Shown here: piece after piece, positions 63,343 to 64,000 of the stretch
Layout: each line of letters opens with the position of its first letter
Numbering within the stretch: position 1 is the stretch's first letter
Assembly: GCF_021184025.1 (NCBI RefSeq)
Contig: NZ_CP036537.1
Location: 5,299,001-5,363,000, forward strand
Length of the DNA: 64,000 bases
Source of the DNA: Rhodopseudomonas boonkerdii
GTDB taxonomy: Bacteria; Pseudomonadota; Alphaproteobacteria; Rhizobiales; Xanthobacteraceae
Reading direction: 5' to 3'
Made by a program: the position numbers and the translations under genes
The notes under the pieces: generated by a model
The model's database searches: none
Seen by the model: only the letters and a program-made list of their open reading frames with translations
Told to the model about the DNA's origin: nothing

Positions 63343-64000
63343 TCACGGCAAGGCGTTCTGCCGGACCCGGATCGAATCCGCCCAATCCGCAAGAGTCTTG
63401 ATGTCGGCAAGGATGTCGTCGGGCGGCGGCACCGCGCCGTCCCGTGCGCGCGACGGGTCGTGCGCGTCCACGAGGTCGCTGCACTTCTTGAAATTCTTGC
63501 GGAATGTCTCGACATCCGCGTCTTCAATGACAGTCACCCGTTTCAGGTTCTTCGTGTCGATATAGTCCCGGTGGCGGTGGATGACCCCGGCAAAGGCGAC
63601 ATCTTCCAGCCCGCGCTCCCACGTCGCCCGCAGCCGGTCATAGATTTTCACGGCTGCGTCCCGGTATCCTTCTTCATCGTTCGCGTCATACAGATTCCGC
63701 GCCTCTCGCGCCGCCTTTTCCAGCTTATCAACCCGGTCGCGGATACCGGCGTGCTGCCAGGGCAAGCCGTCCGTGACCATGCCCGTCCCGGCTGGCCCTC
63801 GCGACAGGCTGACGAGCTTCATAGGAACAGCCTCGCGGACGGCCTTGTCGTGAAGGTCGTTCACGAACACCATGTCATGGGTGAAGACGATAATCTGGCG
63901 GGTTGCGGATTCTTCGACAAGCCGGTCCGCCACCTTTTCGCGCCAGCGATGATCGAGCGATGTCACCGGGTCATCGAACACCAGCGCAGATTTATGCTGG
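63343..64000 (-). CDS. AAA-family ATPase (RecF/SMC-like), partial at the window edge
   Basis: The frame enters from beyond 64000 and ends at 63343, giving about 218 C-terminal residues. ALVFDDPVTSLDHRWREKVA is the Walker B plus D-loop of AAA_13/ABC-type ATPases, and IIVFTHDMVFVND supplies the switch His. The rest is charged and helical (RVDKLEKAAREARNLYDAND). Related proteins include RloC/PrrC-type and Wadjet/Lamassu-like ATPases, but the N-terminal part needed to choose is outside the window. It is convergent with the PLD gene (168-bp gap) and may begin a second module of the same island. Confidence 0.8.
   Translation of the reverse strand, partial: QHKSALVFDDPVTSLDHRWREKVADRLVEESATRQIIVFTHDMVFVNDLHDKAVREAVPMKLVSLSRGPAGTGMVTDGLPWQHAGIRDRVDKLEKAAREARNLYDANDEEGYRDAAVKIYDRLRATWERGLEDVAFAGVIHRHRDYIDTKNLKRVTVIEDADVETFRKNFKKCSDLVDAHDPSRARDGAVPPPDDILADIKTLADWADSIRVRQNALP

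Overview
The window is a GC-rich chromosomal segment from an alphaproteobacterium, most likely of the Bradyrhizobium/Tardiphaga/Rhodopseudomonas group. This is inferred from the gene families (DUF3311+SSS permease pair, AaeA/DUF1656/FUSC pump, many LysR regulators, DUF6538-type integrase); no marker gene confirms it. I found no rRNA, tRNA or CRISPR array.

1-20 kb, catabolic and detoxification genes. A LysR C-terminus enters at the left edge. It is followed by an efflux operon (FUSC, DUF1656, HlyD), an aldo/keto reductase and a GntR/FCD regulator. A 15-bp motif occurs twice before the pump and once before the regulator, so the GntR protein probably controls the pump. Next come a long tautomerase-like protein and a nitrilase, a GlxA-type AraC regulator, a DUF3311/SSS carboxylate permease pair, an orphan PDH E1-alpha, and a LysR regulator followed by a DXS-like enzyme, a zeta-GST, a Nudix hydrolase and a beta-hydroxyacid dehydrogenase. 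The block ends with another LysR, an alpha/beta hydrolase, and two decayed genes (MFS and LysR fragments) fused at one junction.

20-34.7 kb, surface-protein locus. A 4,089-residue filamentous-haemagglutinin-type exoprotein lies downstream of FecR, an FecI-type sigma factor and a periplasmic STN/TonB-C protein, all on the minus strand. No TpsB pore gene is in the window.

34.9-48.7 kb, transport and N-heterocycle catabolism. A LysR regulator is divergent from a DHA2 drug exporter, with a perfect 15-bp inverted repeat between them. Then come an NCS1 nucleobase permease, an FrhB-like iron-sulfur flavoprotein, an SDR/SnoaL/azoreductase group under a LysR, and a tightly coupled operon GST - dihydropyrimidinase - AllA-like lyase - amidohydrolase. 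Together these suggest import, ring reduction and hydrolytic opening of a cyclic amide or ureide.

48.7-64 kb, accessory island. It holds a small protein with an internal tandem repeat, a dynamin-like GTPase without a conventional start codon, a tyrosine integrase, and a five-gene overlapping operon: ribbon-helix-helix protein, a Zn-ribbon DNA methyltransferase, two further N6-adenine-type methyltransferases (the last with a possible N-terminal nuclease region) and a single-HKD phospholipase-D-type nuclease. A convergent AAA ATPase runs off the right edge. This methyltransferase/PLD/ATPase cassette fits no named defence system that I can recall and is the best candidate for an undescribed system.
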